Shown: positions 24,421-33,136 of the stretch, piece after piece
Position numbering within the stretch: position 1 is the first letter of the stretch
Layout of the letters: each line of letters begins with the position of its first letter
From: Ktedonobacteraceae bacterium
Lineage (GTDB): Bacteria > Chloroflexota > Ktedonobacteria > Ktedonobacterales > Ktedonobacteraceae
NCBI GenBank assembly: GCA_014896635.1
Contig: JADBKA010000007.1
Coordinates: 1 to 43,204 of the forward strand
DNA length: 43,204 bases
Direction: 5' to 3'
The notes under the pieces: generated by a model
Seen by the model: the letters and a program-made list of their open reading frames with translations, nothing else
The model's database searches: none
What the model was told of the DNA's origin: nothing
Position numbers and translations under genes: made by a program

Positions 24421-25476
24421 TTATTTCTGTCGTTCCATAGCAAGATAGATGCCTGCGCCGATGAGACCAAAGAAGAGCACCTGGCAGTCCATGAGGAGAG
24501 CAAGTGGGAGAGAGACCGTCGGAGAGACGTGGATACTCGCAAATGCAAAGACCAGTGTCCCTTCTTTGAGTCCAAAGCCATTCAGCGAAACAGGGAAAAA
24601 AGCGATAAGCGAAGAGAACGAAATTGCGATTACATAAAAGTGGAGTGGAGCATCTATACCCAGGGCGAGTGCATAGCCGTAATAGTTCAGAAAACTGGCG
24701 AGCCAGAACAGCGCACCGAAGCAGACAGCCTGAGTTAACACGCGAGGACGGCGCGCCGTTGCTCCAAGCATCTGCCCGGTGTTCAGCGCTGTCGTGAGCA
24801 GTTGCTGCAAGCGTTGTCGCCGTTTGAGCAGGTGCGGGGAGATGTGCGGGAGGAGAGGCGCTGCGACAATCGTTCCGCCTATCGCTATGAGCAAGAACAG
24901 GCTGGGCATGAGGAAGCCGAGCACCAGGAGCGGTGCGAATGTCGAGCGCCAGATCAGCAGAGTGGGCAGCGCGATAAGCAACATGCCCAGAAAACCCGCG
25001 ATGCGACTCATCAGTACGGAACTGGCGGCTCCTGCCAGACTGCCCCCTTCCTTTCCTGCGTAATACGCTCTGGCAATATCGCCCCCGATGCTGGTGGGTA
25101 AAAAATGGCTGAAAGCCATACCCACCAGGTAGAGCTTGATGAGCCGGGCCAGGTCGATCTGCATACCTTCGGCTCGCACCAGGCTGTGCCAGCTCCAGGA
25201 ACTGAAGATCACACACAGCACCCCGGCTGCCAGCCCCAGCAACAGTGGTGCGCGCTGAGCATGCAGCAGCGTGGTGAGCACTGTTGACCAGGAGACCGAT
25301 TTGAGCAGCAGGGCAAAAAGCAGCAGGGTCACACCAGTACGCAGGAACAATTTGAGCCATTGGTGCCTGGTTTTTCCAGGTACTATGCTCCTGCTCCCTG
25401 CTTGCGAGACGCGCAGATTGCTCTCCTGTTGCTGCTCTTGCTCTGTTTTAGATGATGCTGCCGGGTGAGAAGACAT
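24421..25476 (-). CDS. Flippase-like membrane protein (UPF0104/LPG synthase TM family)
   Basis: 351 aa from the ATG at 25476 (MSSHPAASSKTEQEQQQ), which follows GGGGGAGA; an earlier in-frame ATG at 25539 lies inside the upstream gene. After a polar N terminus there are about eight membrane helices. Family hallmarks are present: LKLFLRTGVTLLLFALLLKSV, MAFSHFLPTSIGGDIARAYYAGKE (the conserved FLPTSIGGDIARA-type loop), SVLMSRIAGFLGM, and FFPVSLNGFGLKEGTLVFAFA near the end. This membrane domain is found in MprF and in AglD-like proteins and is linked to flipping of lipid-bound sugars or lipids. Only 1 bp separates it from the epimerase gene upstream. Confidence 0.9.
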   Translation of the reverse strand: MSSHPAASSKTEQEQQQESNLRVSQAGSRSIVPGKTRHQWLKLFLRTGVTLLLFALLLKSVSWSTVLTTLLHAQRAPLLLGLAAGVLCVIFSSWSWHSLVRAEGMQIDLARLIKLYLVGMAFSHFLPTSIGGDIARAYYAGKEGGSLAGAASSVLMSRIAGFLGMLLIALPTLLIWRSTFAPLLVLGFLMPSLFLLIAIGGTIVAAPLLPHISPHLLKRRQRLQQLLTTALNTGQMLGATARRPRVLTQAVCFGALFWLASFLNYYGYALALGIDAPLHFYVIAISFSSLIAFFPVSLNGFGLKEGTLVFAFASIHVSPTVSLPLALLMDCQVLFFGLIGAGIYLAMERQK

Positions 25477-25477
25477 G

Positions 25478-26458
25478 CTATCTCCCCCCGCTCCTGATTG
25501 GAGCGCCTGCGGTCCTGTAAAGGTTCGATATGTACTCAAATTCCCGGTTCAGACCTTCGCGCAGCGAGACCTGCGGACGATAGCCAATGAGTCGATTGGC
25601 GCGTGACGTATCGGCGAAGGTATGCCCGACATCGCCATGCTGTGTCGTCGCAAACATGACCTGGACAGGCGCATCGCTGATCTCCTGCAAGCATTGCAGG
25701 GCATGATGCAGGCTGACGCGCGCGCCACCGGCGATATTCATGATTTCCCCAACGGCTGCCGGACTGGTCGCGGCCCGCAGGTTGGCTTCGATCACATCGG
25801 AGATATAGGTGAAGTCGCGCGTTTGCTGCCCATCACCGTATATGGTAATCGGCTGGCGTTCGATAATCGCTTTGCAGAAGCGGTGAAATGCCATGTCCGG
25901 TCGCTGACGCGGTCCATAGACGGTGAAGTAGCGCAGCGCGACCACCGGCACGCCAAAGTTGCGATGATAGAGCATACAGAGATTTTCTGCCGCCAACTTG
26001 GTCACACCATAGGGCGAATTCGGTTGCAGCGGCATGAATTCTGTCAGCGGCAGAGTCGTAGCATCGCCATAGACCGAAGATGAAGAGGCGTAGACGAAAC
26101 GCTTGATGGTATCCACCTCTAACGCCGCATCCAGCAGGCGTTGAGTTGCCAGTACGTTATTTGTAACATACTGCTCGAAATGATGACCCCAGCTTGTACG
26201 TACGCCGGCCTGAGCTGCCTGGTGAAAAATCCAGTCAATTCCTTCCAGCAGCGCCGGCAGGTGGAGCTGGAGTATGTCGCCTTCCACAAACGTAAAACGT
26301 TCCCAGGAGCGCGGTCCTGCCAGGTTCTGCTCCTTCTGGCGACGCGAGTAATAATCAGTAAAGCTATCGAGACCATAGACTTCATGTCCTGCGGACAGCA
26401 GGTGTTCAGCAAGATGTGATCCAATGAACCCGGCTGCCCCTGTGACTAAACAGCGCAT
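25478..26458 (-). CDS. NAD-dependent nucleotide-sugar epimerase/dehydratase (SDR)
   Basis: 326 aa. Extended SDR fold: N-terminal GAAGFIGSHL NAD motif, LDSFTDYYSRRQKEQNL, DWIFHQAAQAGVRTSWG, SSSSVYGD, the catalytic Tyr-Lys in SPYGVTKLAAE, and RYFTVYGPRQRPDMAFHRF, DGQQTRDFTYISDV for substrate binding. The YGVTK plus YFTVYGPRQRPDMA combination is typical of UDP-glucuronate or UDP-glucose 4-epimerases. It would supply an activated sugar for the glycosyltransferases of the operon. The start (AAGGAGA, 5 nt) overlaps the end of the GT4 gene by 13 bp. The exact substrate is uncertain. Confidence 0.93.
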   Translation of the reverse strand: MRCLVTGAAGFIGSHLAEHLLSAGHEVYGLDSFTDYYSRRQKEQNLAGPRSWERFTFVEGDILQLHLPALLEGIDWIFHQAAQAGVRTSWGHHFEQYVTNNVLATQRLLDAALEVDTIKRFVYASSSSVYGDATTLPLTEFMPLQPNSPYGVTKLAAENLCMLYHRNFGVPVVALRYFTVYGPRQRPDMAFHRFCKAIIERQPITIYGDGQQTRDFTYISDVIEANLRAATSPAAVGEIMNIAGGARVSLHHALQCLQEISDAPVQVMFATTQHGDVGHTFADTSRANRLIGYRPQVSLREGLNREFEYISNLYRTAGAPIRSGGR

Positions 26459-27666
26459 GTATTTCTCCTTGCACTTACTACTTTTACCTGTCCGATAAAT
26501 TGCTCATAAGCCTGGCGATGTTTTTCCAGGAAGGCGGGCCAGCTATAATGTTCGTCCGCCTTTGCTTTTCCTCGCATACCCAGTACGCGCGCCTGTTCTG
26601 GATTGCGTAGCAGTGCCAGCGTCCCCTGAGCCAGCCCTTCTGCTGTCGGAGCGACAAGCATGGCAATATCATGGGTAAGTAACTGGGTATGTGAGGCGAT
26701 ATTTGTCGCAAGAATGGGTTTGCCGGAGCGCAGGTAAGTATACAGCTTGAGAGGCGTGTTTGTCCCCTCGCTGCGTGGGCTGAGCAGGATATCGGCCAGT
26801 GCCGTATATTGTGGCATCTCTTCCAGAGGTCGTTGGCCTGTGAAGTGGACAATATCTGCAATGCCCAGTTTTGCTGCGAGACGCCGATATTCCTTTACCT
26901 GCTCAGGATGCCCGCCTACAAGCACATAGCGGATGCCCGGCAGTTCCTTGAGTTCCTTGCGTACTATGACGGCACTGTGCAGCAGCAGGTCGATGCCCTG
27001 ATAGGACTCCAGTGTGCCGGTGTAGAGCAAAACAGGAACGTTGCCGGGATTGAGCCGTCGGCGCAAGGCCGCTATCTGCTGTTCGCTGGCCGGTGGCAGG
27101 AACTCATCAACCGCAGCGTTTTCAATCAGGTAGACAGGCTTGCCGGGGGCGATTTTTTCCACCGACTCCTTGAGATCCGCACATATCGTAATAATGACGT
27201 CTGCATGACGAATTGCCCATCGTTGAATCGCTGCTGCCCAGCGTATCAAGAGCTGATTGCGCGTAAAGGCAAAATTCGAGAGCTGCTGAGACAGATCGGA
27301 ATGCATATCGTAGAGGTGCTTGCAGCCGAAAATGCGCGCTAGCAGCGTTCCCATAATGCTGGCTTCCTCATGCGTATGCAGGTAGTAATACCTCTTCCGG
27401 CTCAACCGTTTGATCGCTGTAAAGAAGAGGAGCAGGTCGAGCGGAAATTTTGCCAGTGAAGGACCAATCTTCACTCTCTGGACAAATGGCGGTGCTGGTG
27501 AGCGATGGATGGTCAATCCGGGAATTTTTACCGTTCGCCCGAAAGGATATGTCACCAGGTCAACCTCGTGGCCCAGTGCAATCAGCGCCTGAATGCGGTG
27601 ATAGACGCTGAAAGGCGTGCCGCGCGGTTCCAGGAATGGTTCGGGCGCTATCATGAGAATGCGCAT
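26446..27666 (-). CDS. GT4-family glycosyltransferase
   Basis: 406 aa, GT-B fold. The N-terminal domain opens with MRILMIAPEPFLEPRGTPFSVYHRIQALIALGHEVDLVTYP and has YYLHTHEEASIMGTLLAR and GCKHLYDMHSDL. The C-terminal nucleotide-sugar-binding domain shows VLLYTGTLESYQGIDLLL, VLVGGHPEQVKEYRRLAAKLGI and the GT4 signature DILLSPRSEGTNTPLKLYTYLRSGKPILATNI, with the E-x7-E motif near LSPRSEGTNTPLK. It is cytoplasmic or peripheral. AGAGG lies 7 nt before the ATG. The end overlaps the epimerase gene, and only 14 bp separate it from the GT2 gene upstream. Donor and acceptor are unknown. Confidence 0.93.
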   Translation of the reverse strand: MRILMIAPEPFLEPRGTPFSVYHRIQALIALGHEVDLVTYPFGRTVKIPGLTIHRSPAPPFVQRVKIGPSLAKFPLDLLLFFTAIKRLSRKRYYYLHTHEEASIMGTLLARIFGCKHLYDMHSDLSQQLSNFAFTRNQLLIRWAAAIQRWAIRHADVIITICADLKESVEKIAPGKPVYLIENAAVDEFLPPASEQQIAALRRRLNPGNVPVLLYTGTLESYQGIDLLLHSAVIVRKELKELPGIRYVLVGGHPEQVKEYRRLAAKLGIADIVHFTGQRPLEEMPQYTALADILLSPRSEGTNTPLKLYTYLRSGKPILATNIASHTQLLTHDIAMLVAPTAEGLAQGTLALLRNPEQARVLGMRGKAKADEHYSWPAFLEKHRQAYEQFIGQVKVVSARRNTCAV

Positions 27667-27680
27667 GCCAGAGCCTCTTT

Positions 27681-28727
27681 CTAGTCAAGTGAAGCAGGTT
27701 CCCATAGAGCAGAAGAAGCGTCTGCTCCTGTCTGTGCCGACGGCGATGAGTGCGATGAGTACACGGCCTTCACCGTATAGATCGCTTTGCCTTGCGCCTC
27801 GTAATACGTGCGCGTCAACATTTCTGCCGTGATACCGAGCATCAGAGCCTGCATGCCAAAGCCGAGCAGCAGCAGAATGCGATTGCCACGCCAGCCGCTG
27901 TGACAGGTCTGCATACTGGCAGGCTGCTGTGCCGGCTGTGGACGTAGCGCCTGTGCCAGCGCAATGCCCATCGAAAGCAGGGCCAGCAGCAGAAATGCCA
28001 GTCCGGCCAGGCCGAAGGCATGGAGCGGTCTTGCTGCATATTTGCTAAAAAATTTTACTGTGAGCAGATCGAGTAACACGCGCACTGTACGCGAAAGGCC
28101 GTATTTGGACGCGCCGGCGCGCCGGGGGTGATGCCGAACCTCGATCTCGGCGATAGATGCGCCGGCGATAGCCGCATAGGCAGGGAGAAAGCGGTGCATA
28201 TCGCCGTAGAGATGCAGGTGCTCAAACACTTCGCGGCGGAACGCTTTCAGGGTACAGCCGTAGTCATGCAGATGGATGCCTGTTACCTGTGAAATCAGGC
28301 GATTAGCGAGCCACGATGGAATTTTGCGACTGATCAGTGCATCTTTGCGCTGCCTGCGCCAGCCGCTAACAACGTCATATCCCTCTTCCAGTTTTGCCAG
28401 TAGACGTGGTATATCAACGGGATCGTTTTGTAAATCGCCATCCATGAACACCAGAATGCTGCCTGAACTGGCATCGACTCCAGCGGCGAGAGCTGCCGTC
28501 TGTCCGAAATTTCGCCGTAGCTGAATCACACGCACATGCTGCTCCTGCGCAACCAGGAATTGCAACTGCGTGCCAGTGCCATCTGTGCTCCCGTCATCGA
28601 CATAGATCACCTCGTAAGAGAACTGCTGTTCTCCCAGTATCTCTTTGATGCGCCTGTGCAGGGGAAAGATATTCTGTTCTTCGTTATACACAGGCACAAT
28701 GACGGACAGATAGTGTGTTTGTTCCAT
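27681..28727 (-). CDS. GT2-family polyprenyl-phosphate sugar transferase (DPM1/GtrB-like)
   Basis: 348 aa from the ATG at 28727 (MEQTHYLSVIVPVYNEEQN), with GGAAAGGG 5-6 nt upstream. GT-A fold: VIVPVYNEEQN, YVDDGSTDGTG, RRNFGQTAALAAGVDASSGSILVFMDGDLQNDP (DxD-like motif) and SGWRRQRKDALISRKIPSWLANRLIS. Then comes the acceptor region DYGCTLKAFRREVFEHLHLYGDMHRFLPAYA and two C-terminal membrane helices (FGLAGLAFLLLALLSMGIALA; GNRILLLLGFGMQALMLGITAEML). This architecture makes undecaprenyl-phosphate sugars, the donors used by GT39-like enzymes such as the one ending this operon. It is the first gene of the operon. Confidence 0.93.
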   Translation of the reverse strand: MEQTHYLSVIVPVYNEEQNIFPLHRRIKEILGEQQFSYEVIYVDDGSTDGTGTQLQFLVAQEQHVRVIQLRRNFGQTAALAAGVDASSGSILVFMDGDLQNDPVDIPRLLAKLEEGYDVVSGWRRQRKDALISRKIPSWLANRLISQVTGIHLHDYGCTLKAFRREVFEHLHLYGDMHRFLPAYAAIAGASIAEIEVRHHPRRAGASKYGLSRTVRVLLDLLTVKFFSKYAARPLHAFGLAGLAFLLLALLSMGIALAQALRPQPAQQPASMQTCHSGWRGNRILLLLGFGMQALMLGITAEMLTRTYYEAQGKAIYTVKAVYSSHSSPSAQTGADASSALWEPASLD

Positions 28728-28946
28728 AAATGCCCTTTCCAAATTCCTTACACGGCGGCCCTTCCAGCATGTTGCGGGAGACCGGAGCCGATCTTCTGCC
28801 TGGCCTGAATCGTGCTGTCTTAACAGAGGGCGACTGATATTTTGTCGCGTACTCTATGACCAGTATAAAAAGTCTCGCCAAAAAGTAGTTCTGCGCTTCT
28901 GCTTGGGGAAGGCCACTATACTGATCGTAGAAAGGGAACAATCGCT

Positions 28947-30908
28947 GTGTGTGGTATCTGTGGTATTGCCTCTCTGGATGGAGAAGGCGCTGTAGAAAAA
29001 GAGGCTATTCAGCGTATGACGCTGGTGCAGCGGCATCGCGGACCTGACGATGAAGGCATGTTCTTTGCTCCTGGTATTGGACTTGGCTTTCGTCGCCTGG
29101 CGATTCTTGACCTGAGCAGCGCCGGGCATCAACCGATGTCCAATGAAGATGAGACGCTCTGGCTGACCTTCAACGGCGAGATCTATAATTTTCGTGATCT
29201 GGTGCCGCTTCTAGAGCGATGCGGGCATTGCTTTCACTCACGTGCCGATAGTGAGGTGATCCTGCATGCCTATGAACAATGGGGAACGGCATGCCTGCGC
29301 CATCTGAATGGTATGTTCGCGTTCGCGCTCTGGGATAGCCAGAGACGTTCACTTTTGCTGGCGCGTGATCGCCTGGGAGTGAAGCCGCTCTATTATTGGA
29401 GCGATGGCCGGCGTTTTGCCTGGAGTTCCGAGCTGAAAGCTTTGCTGACGCTCCCCTGGCTGGCACGCCGGCTGAACTTGCACGCCTTACAAACATACCT
29501 GCGCTGTGAGTATATCCCGGCGCCTGACTCCATCTTTGAGGGCATACGCAAATTGCCCGCCGGCCATCTGCTGGAAATTCCGCTAGATGGTTCTGCTATG
29601 GGCCGTCTGAGCGATGACTGGCAGGCGTCCCAATACTGGGATGTGCGCTTCGGCGTACCGGAACAGGCAGACAGGCGCACTGTCGATGACTATGCCGAAG
29701 AACTGCGCTGCCTGGTAAAGGCGGCTGTCGCGCGTCGTCTCGTCAGCGATGTGCCGCTCGGCGTCTTTCTAAGCGGCGGTCTCGATTCGAGCACGATTGT
29801 GGCGCTGATGCGTGAAGTGAGTACGGAGTGTCCAAAAACGTTCAGCATCGGCTTTGCTGAGAAAACGTTTGATGAGTCGGATTATGCCGCTCTGGTAGCG
29901 CGCCATTTTGAGACCGATCATCATGTGGCGATTCTCAATCCAGATGTCAGAGAACTGGTACAGACGGTGGCAGATGCGCTGGATGAGCCGTTTGCCGATG
30001 CGTCTGCCTTGCCGACGTATCTTGTTTCACGTGTGGCGCGCCAGTTTGTAACGGTTGCTCTGGGTGGCGACGGTGGTGATGAACTCTTTGCTGGCTATGA
30101 CTGGTATCGGGCGCAAAGAGTCGCTGCCAGTTCGCTTGATCTGCTGCCCGCCGGGGTGCGCTCGTGGCCTGGCGCGCTAGCGGCGTCGGTTCCCCCGGCC
30201 AGTCAGAAAAAGGGTCTGCGCAACATTGCCCGCCGTTTCCTTGCAGCGGCAGATCTCCCGCCGGCCCTGCAACACCTGCGCTGGCAGCTCTTCTGGCGCG
30301 AGCAAGAGCTGGCGCAACTGCTCTGCGAACCGCCCGATGCTGGTGCTGATCGGGTACTGCTGGCGTTGCTTGCCGCCGGCGGTGATTTGCCTCTCGATCA
30401 ACAGCAATATAGCGATATCAAGCGGTACCTGCCAGACGATATTCTCTTCAAAGTAGATCGCATGAGTATGGCGGTATCGCTGGAGGTGCGTGGCCCGTTG
30501 CTCGATTATACCGTCGTCGAATTTGCCGCGCGGCTGCCCGTCTCACTGCGTCTGCGGGGCCTGACCGGCAAGTATCTGCTCAGGCGAGCGATGCGCGGTA
30601 TATTGCCCGCGCCCGTGCTCTCGCGCTCCAAGCTGGGGTTCAATATTCCCTACAAGAACTGGTTGCGTGGTGAGTTGCGCCCGCTGCTGCTGGAAGCTCT
30701 GGCGCCGGAGCGCCTGGCGCGGCAGGGATTATTTCAGCCCGCCGCTGTGCAGCGATTGATCGGAGAACATCTGCAAGGAGTGCGTGACCATGCTCACAAG
30801 CTCTGGCAATTGCTGATGTTCCAGCTCTGGGCCGAACGCTATCTTGCCGGTACGCTGCCAGCACGTTTGCATACGGTTGAACACGTTCAGGAAGAGAGGA
30901 TACGCTGA
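28947..30908 (+). CDS. asnB: Glutamine-dependent asparagine synthetase (AsnB type)
   Basis: 653 aa. It starts with GTG; the next residue is the catalytic Cys2 (CGICGIASLDGEG) of the glutaminase domain, with RHRGPDDEG, NGEIYNFRDL and RADSEVILHAYEQWG. The synthetase domain has the PP-loop VFLSGGLDSSTIVAL, ALGGDGGDELFAGYDWYR, VDRMSMAVSLEVRGPLLDY and SRSKLGFNIPYKNWLRGEL. Length matches the AsnB versions found in polysaccharide clusters, where they may amidate sugar carboxylates rather than make asparagine. That fits its divergence from the glycan operon (220-bp shared promoter region, 28728-28946), but free Asn synthesis cannot be excluded. AAAGGGA lies upstream of the GTG. Confidence 0.95.
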   Translation: MCGICGIASLDGEGAVEKEAIQRMTLVQRHRGPDDEGMFFAPGIGLGFRRLAILDLSSAGHQPMSNEDETLWLTFNGEIYNFRDLVPLLERCGHCFHSRADSEVILHAYEQWGTACLRHLNGMFAFALWDSQRRSLLLARDRLGVKPLYYWSDGRRFAWSSELKALLTLPWLARRLNLHALQTYLRCEYIPAPDSIFEGIRKLPAGHLLEIPLDGSAMGRLSDDWQASQYWDVRFGVPEQADRRTVDDYAEELRCLVKAAVARRLVSDVPLGVFLSGGLDSSTIVALMREVSTECPKTFSIGFAEKTFDESDYAALVARHFETDHHVAILNPDVRELVQTVADALDEPFADASALPTYLVSRVARQFVTVALGGDGGDELFAGYDWYRAQRVAASSLDLLPAGVRSWPGALAASVPPASQKKGLRNIARRFLAAADLPPALQHLRWQLFWREQELAQLLCEPPDAGADRVLLALLAAGGDLPLDQQQYSDIKRYLPDDILFKVDRMSMAVSLEVRGPLLDYTVVEFAARLPVSLRLRGLTGKYLLRRAMRGILPAPVLSRSKLGFNIPYKNWLRGELRPLLLEALAPERLARQGLFQPAAVQRLIGEHLQGVRDHAHKLWQLLMFQLWAERYLAGTLPARLHTVEHVQEERIR

Positions 30909-31009
30909 GTATGCTCAGATTCAGGCGGTATCATAGCTATTGTTTGCGCGATGATGCAAGTCATATTTTCCCTTCCTCCCCCAATGAAGAAAAAGAAGGA
31001 AAAAGGAGT

Positions 31010-31145
31010 TTTCGGGGGACATCCGCCCCGCGATGCGAGAGTCCGCAAGGCCCCCGCCAGGGGAGACTGGCCCCTGACAGGTGGAGGTTTTTGGGGTTGG
31101 GCCAGGGTGGTGCCGAGCCAGGGCGACCGCAAGGGTCGCCCCTAC
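31010..31145 (+). repeat. Intergenic repeat element ending in a GGGCGACC hairpin
   Basis: GC-rich, Pro/Gly/Arg-coding sequence unlike the flanking genes, ending in hairpin GGGCGACC-gcaag-GGTCGCCC and then CCTACTATATA. The same CCCTACTATATA end follows a related GC-rich stretch at 42643-42725. The GACCGCAAGGGTCGCCCCTAC type of hairpin is a dispersed repeat that often yields spurious proteins with GRPQGSPLL or GDRKGRPY. Boundaries are approximate. Confidence 0.6.
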
Positions 31146-31150
31146 TATAT

Positions 31151-32584
31151 ATGTCTTGGCCGAACATCGTCGCGGGCTTGCATCGCTCTGTTTCCAAGAA
31201 ATCTATACCTGAAAGGGGCCAGGTCCTCCCGGATCTCCCCAGGAGCGGGTATTGTTGGCTGGCGCTGTTGCTGGTGATTTGCTGCCTGGTGGCAGGCTGT
31301 GGCGGCGCTCACAGGAAGGCTGCGCCTCCCACGCCTGTAGCGGCTCCTGGCTCTGCCGATGCGATCATACTCGCTATGCTCAATAACATCAAAGAGAATG
31401 GCTATAACGCCAATCCGGCGATCAACGATAGCCTGGGCGGACTCTGGATCAACTGGCGCTACGGCACCAGGCCGCTGCAAACCAACCTGAACGGCTCAGG
31501 CTTCGCCGATGGGCCGGAGCGCAATCCACCCCGGCACGATCAACTGACTGACCTGCGCTACCTGCACGCGCTCTGGCTCTACAAGAGCCTGCATCCAGCC
31601 GATACACAATTTGACGGCGAGCTGAAACGCTACACAGCTATCGTCAAACATGAGTTTGCGCGACCAGAGAACGAGCGTGGCTGGCTGTACGATTTGCTGA
31701 TAGATCTCTACCAGCTATCGGACGATGCATTTTATCGCCAGGCGGCCAGGTCGCTCGCTCACTACTTTGCCAGCGTGCTCTACCATCCCGACAGCGGCCT
31801 CTCTTATCGTACCAGTCCCGATCATCCGCGTGGCTACTACCGCGTAGACCTGGCGCTGGAGCAAGGTTGCGCGCTGATCCAAGCCGGCACGCTTTTTAAT
31901 GAGCCGGGCTGGCGCGCTGCCGGCCTGCGCCTGGTGGAGCAGGTCTATGCTGCGGCCTACCTGCCGCGTTATCATGTGCTGCTCTATCAACTGGATAACG
32001 TCCTGCTGCCCGATGGCAGAGCCAATCCCAATCCAACGATTTTTCGTGGTCTGTCAGGTCATACGAAAATAGAGGGCGGCTCGATCCGGCTCGGCGCGGT
32101 AGCCCAGGAAATTCTCTCGTTGCTGCATGTCTACATCGTCACGCATGATGTGACGTTTCTCAACCGTGCTACTGATCTGCTCTCGCCACTGACGGTTGAG
32201 CAGAACTCCCTGGGCTTATGGGATCGTGAGCAGTCAGGCTACTTTGCGGGCGCTACGTTCAAGGGTCCTGACCGGCAGCATGCCGGCGAACCGCGTGTCA
32301 ATCGTAAATTCAAAGAAAGTGGGCGACAGTTGCAACTGCTGGAAGCTTTTCGGGTTGCCAATACTGTCACCCATGATCGCTACCTCTCGATGCAGCAGGC
32401 TCTGCTGCACCTGGCCGTCGGCAAGGCTTACTATGCCCCCGGTCGGGGCGTCCTGTACCAGGTGACGGCTGACTGGCAGCCGGTGCGCCTGAAGAACGGC
32501 CAGGTACAGGACTGGGTGACAACTGAAGCGATGGGTATTGCGCTAGAAGGACTGTTCTCCCTGCAAAAAGCGCATCCCTGGTGA
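31151..32584 (+). CDS. Lipoprotein of alpha/alpha-barrel (six-hairpin glycosidase-like) character
   Basis: 477 aa from the ATG at 31151 (MSWPNIVAGLHRSVSKK). A type II signal peptide follows: hydrophobic YCWLALLLVICCLVAGC with lipobox LVAG-Cys, so the mature protein is membrane-anchored outside the cell. The rest is a series of paired helices with conserved aromatic and acidic residues (GGLWINWRYGTRPLQTNLNG, LTDLRYLHALWLYKSLHP, RGWLYDLLIDLYQLSDDAFYRQAARSLAHYF, YYRVDLALEQGCALIQAGTLF). This resembles alpha/alpha-toroid sugar-processing enzymes, but I recognise no specific family. An earlier in-frame ATG at 30911, 3 bp after asnB and near AGAGAGG, would add 80 residues mostly encoded by the repeat at 31010-31145. 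The repeat may have landed in the original 5' end, so the start is uncertain. Confidence 0.75.
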   Translation: MSWPNIVAGLHRSVSKKSIPERGQVLPDLPRSGYCWLALLLVICCLVAGCGGAHRKAAPPTPVAAPGSADAIILAMLNNIKENGYNANPAINDSLGGLWINWRYGTRPLQTNLNGSGFADGPERNPPRHDQLTDLRYLHALWLYKSLHPADTQFDGELKRYTAIVKHEFARPENERGWLYDLLIDLYQLSDDAFYRQAARSLAHYFASVLYHPDSGLSYRTSPDHPRGYYRVDLALEQGCALIQAGTLFNEPGWRAAGLRLVEQVYAAAYLPRYHVLLYQLDNVLLPDGRANPNPTIFRGLSGHTKIEGGSIRLGAVAQEILSLLHVYIVTHDVTFLNRATDLLSPLTVEQNSLGLWDREQSGYFAGATFKGPDRQHAGEPRVNRKFKESGRQLQLLEAFRVANTVTHDRYLSMQQALLHLAVGKAYYAPGRGVLYQVTADWQPVRLKNGQVQDWVTTEAMGIALEGLFSLQKAHPW

Positions 32585-32595
32585 AACAACAATAT

Positions 32596-32799
32596 TTACT
32601 CCTGCTCATTAAAAGTGAACATATGACGTCCGTTGAGGCAATAATACTGGAGATTGCCATTGGCATCCGTCTGCGGATACTCCTCTTCCAGGTCGGTCAG
32701 GAGCACTCCCTCTTCCTCATCGAATGGACATGTCTGGTATTTCAGTTGCTCCAGTTCCATCTGCTCTTCTTTATCTGTGCTTCTTGTTTTAAAAAACAA
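32596..32799 (-). CDS. Small acidic protein with two cysteines
   Basis: 67 aa starting with TTG at 32799, preceded by GGAGGGTAGAG. The sequence is acidic with a Glu run (CPFDEEEGVLLTDLEEEYP) and ends YYCLNGRHMFTFNEQE. The two Cys residues, about 30 apart with a nearby His, could form a minimal zinc-binding ribbon, but no family is recognised. It converges with the lipoprotein gene (11 bp between the stops). An internal ATG at 32760 is an alternative start. Real by its strong Shine-Dalgarno and composition; function unknown. Confidence 0.6.
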   Translation of the reverse strand: MFFKTRSTDKEEQMELEQLKYQTCPFDEEEGVLLTDLEEEYPQTDANGNLQYYCLNGRHMFTFNEQE

Positions 32800-32801
32800 A
32801 T

Positions 32802-33136
32802 CTCTACCCTCCTTCTGCTTATCTGCTGGTGGTTTGCATTACTTGATCGGATTTCTTCTATCTATCAGAGGACTCTACAATCTAATTTGGGGAGCCTCAA
32901 TTTTTAAGAAAGGGGTGGGTAGGAAGTACCAGGGAGAGAGAGAAGCGTGAAACAGGAGCAAAAATATCTTATCTGCTTGATTTCAATATTCGCATGAAAA
33001 ACTTGTAATAGAACTGTTTATCGCTTATAATTATTATAGGATACCATGCAATAGATGAGAAAAGTGCGGGTGTCCCCTCCGTGTGGCTGTGTGGAAGGTA
33101 GTGGTGTAGTAGTGGTAGTAGAAACAGGAGGAATGA
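32802..33136. other. Intergenic region, 335 bp
   Basis: AT-richer than the surroundings. It contains the Shine-Dalgarno sequences of both divergent flanking genes. No convincing gene, terminator or operator was seen. Confidence 0.55.

Noticed and set aside
24413..25360. 315-codon minus-strand frame
   Set aside because: Alternate frame of the flippase-like gene; Ala/Arg-rich composition typical of frame shadows in GC-rich DNA.
28947..30908. AsnB as a lasso-peptide cyclase
   Set aside because: It has the full glutaminase domain with catalytic Cys2, and no lasso precursor or B1/B2 proteins are nearby.
30951..31277. Plus-strand frame with GDRKGRPYYI
   Set aside because: This peptide is a known by-product of translating the dispersed GGGCGACC hairpin repeat, not a protein.
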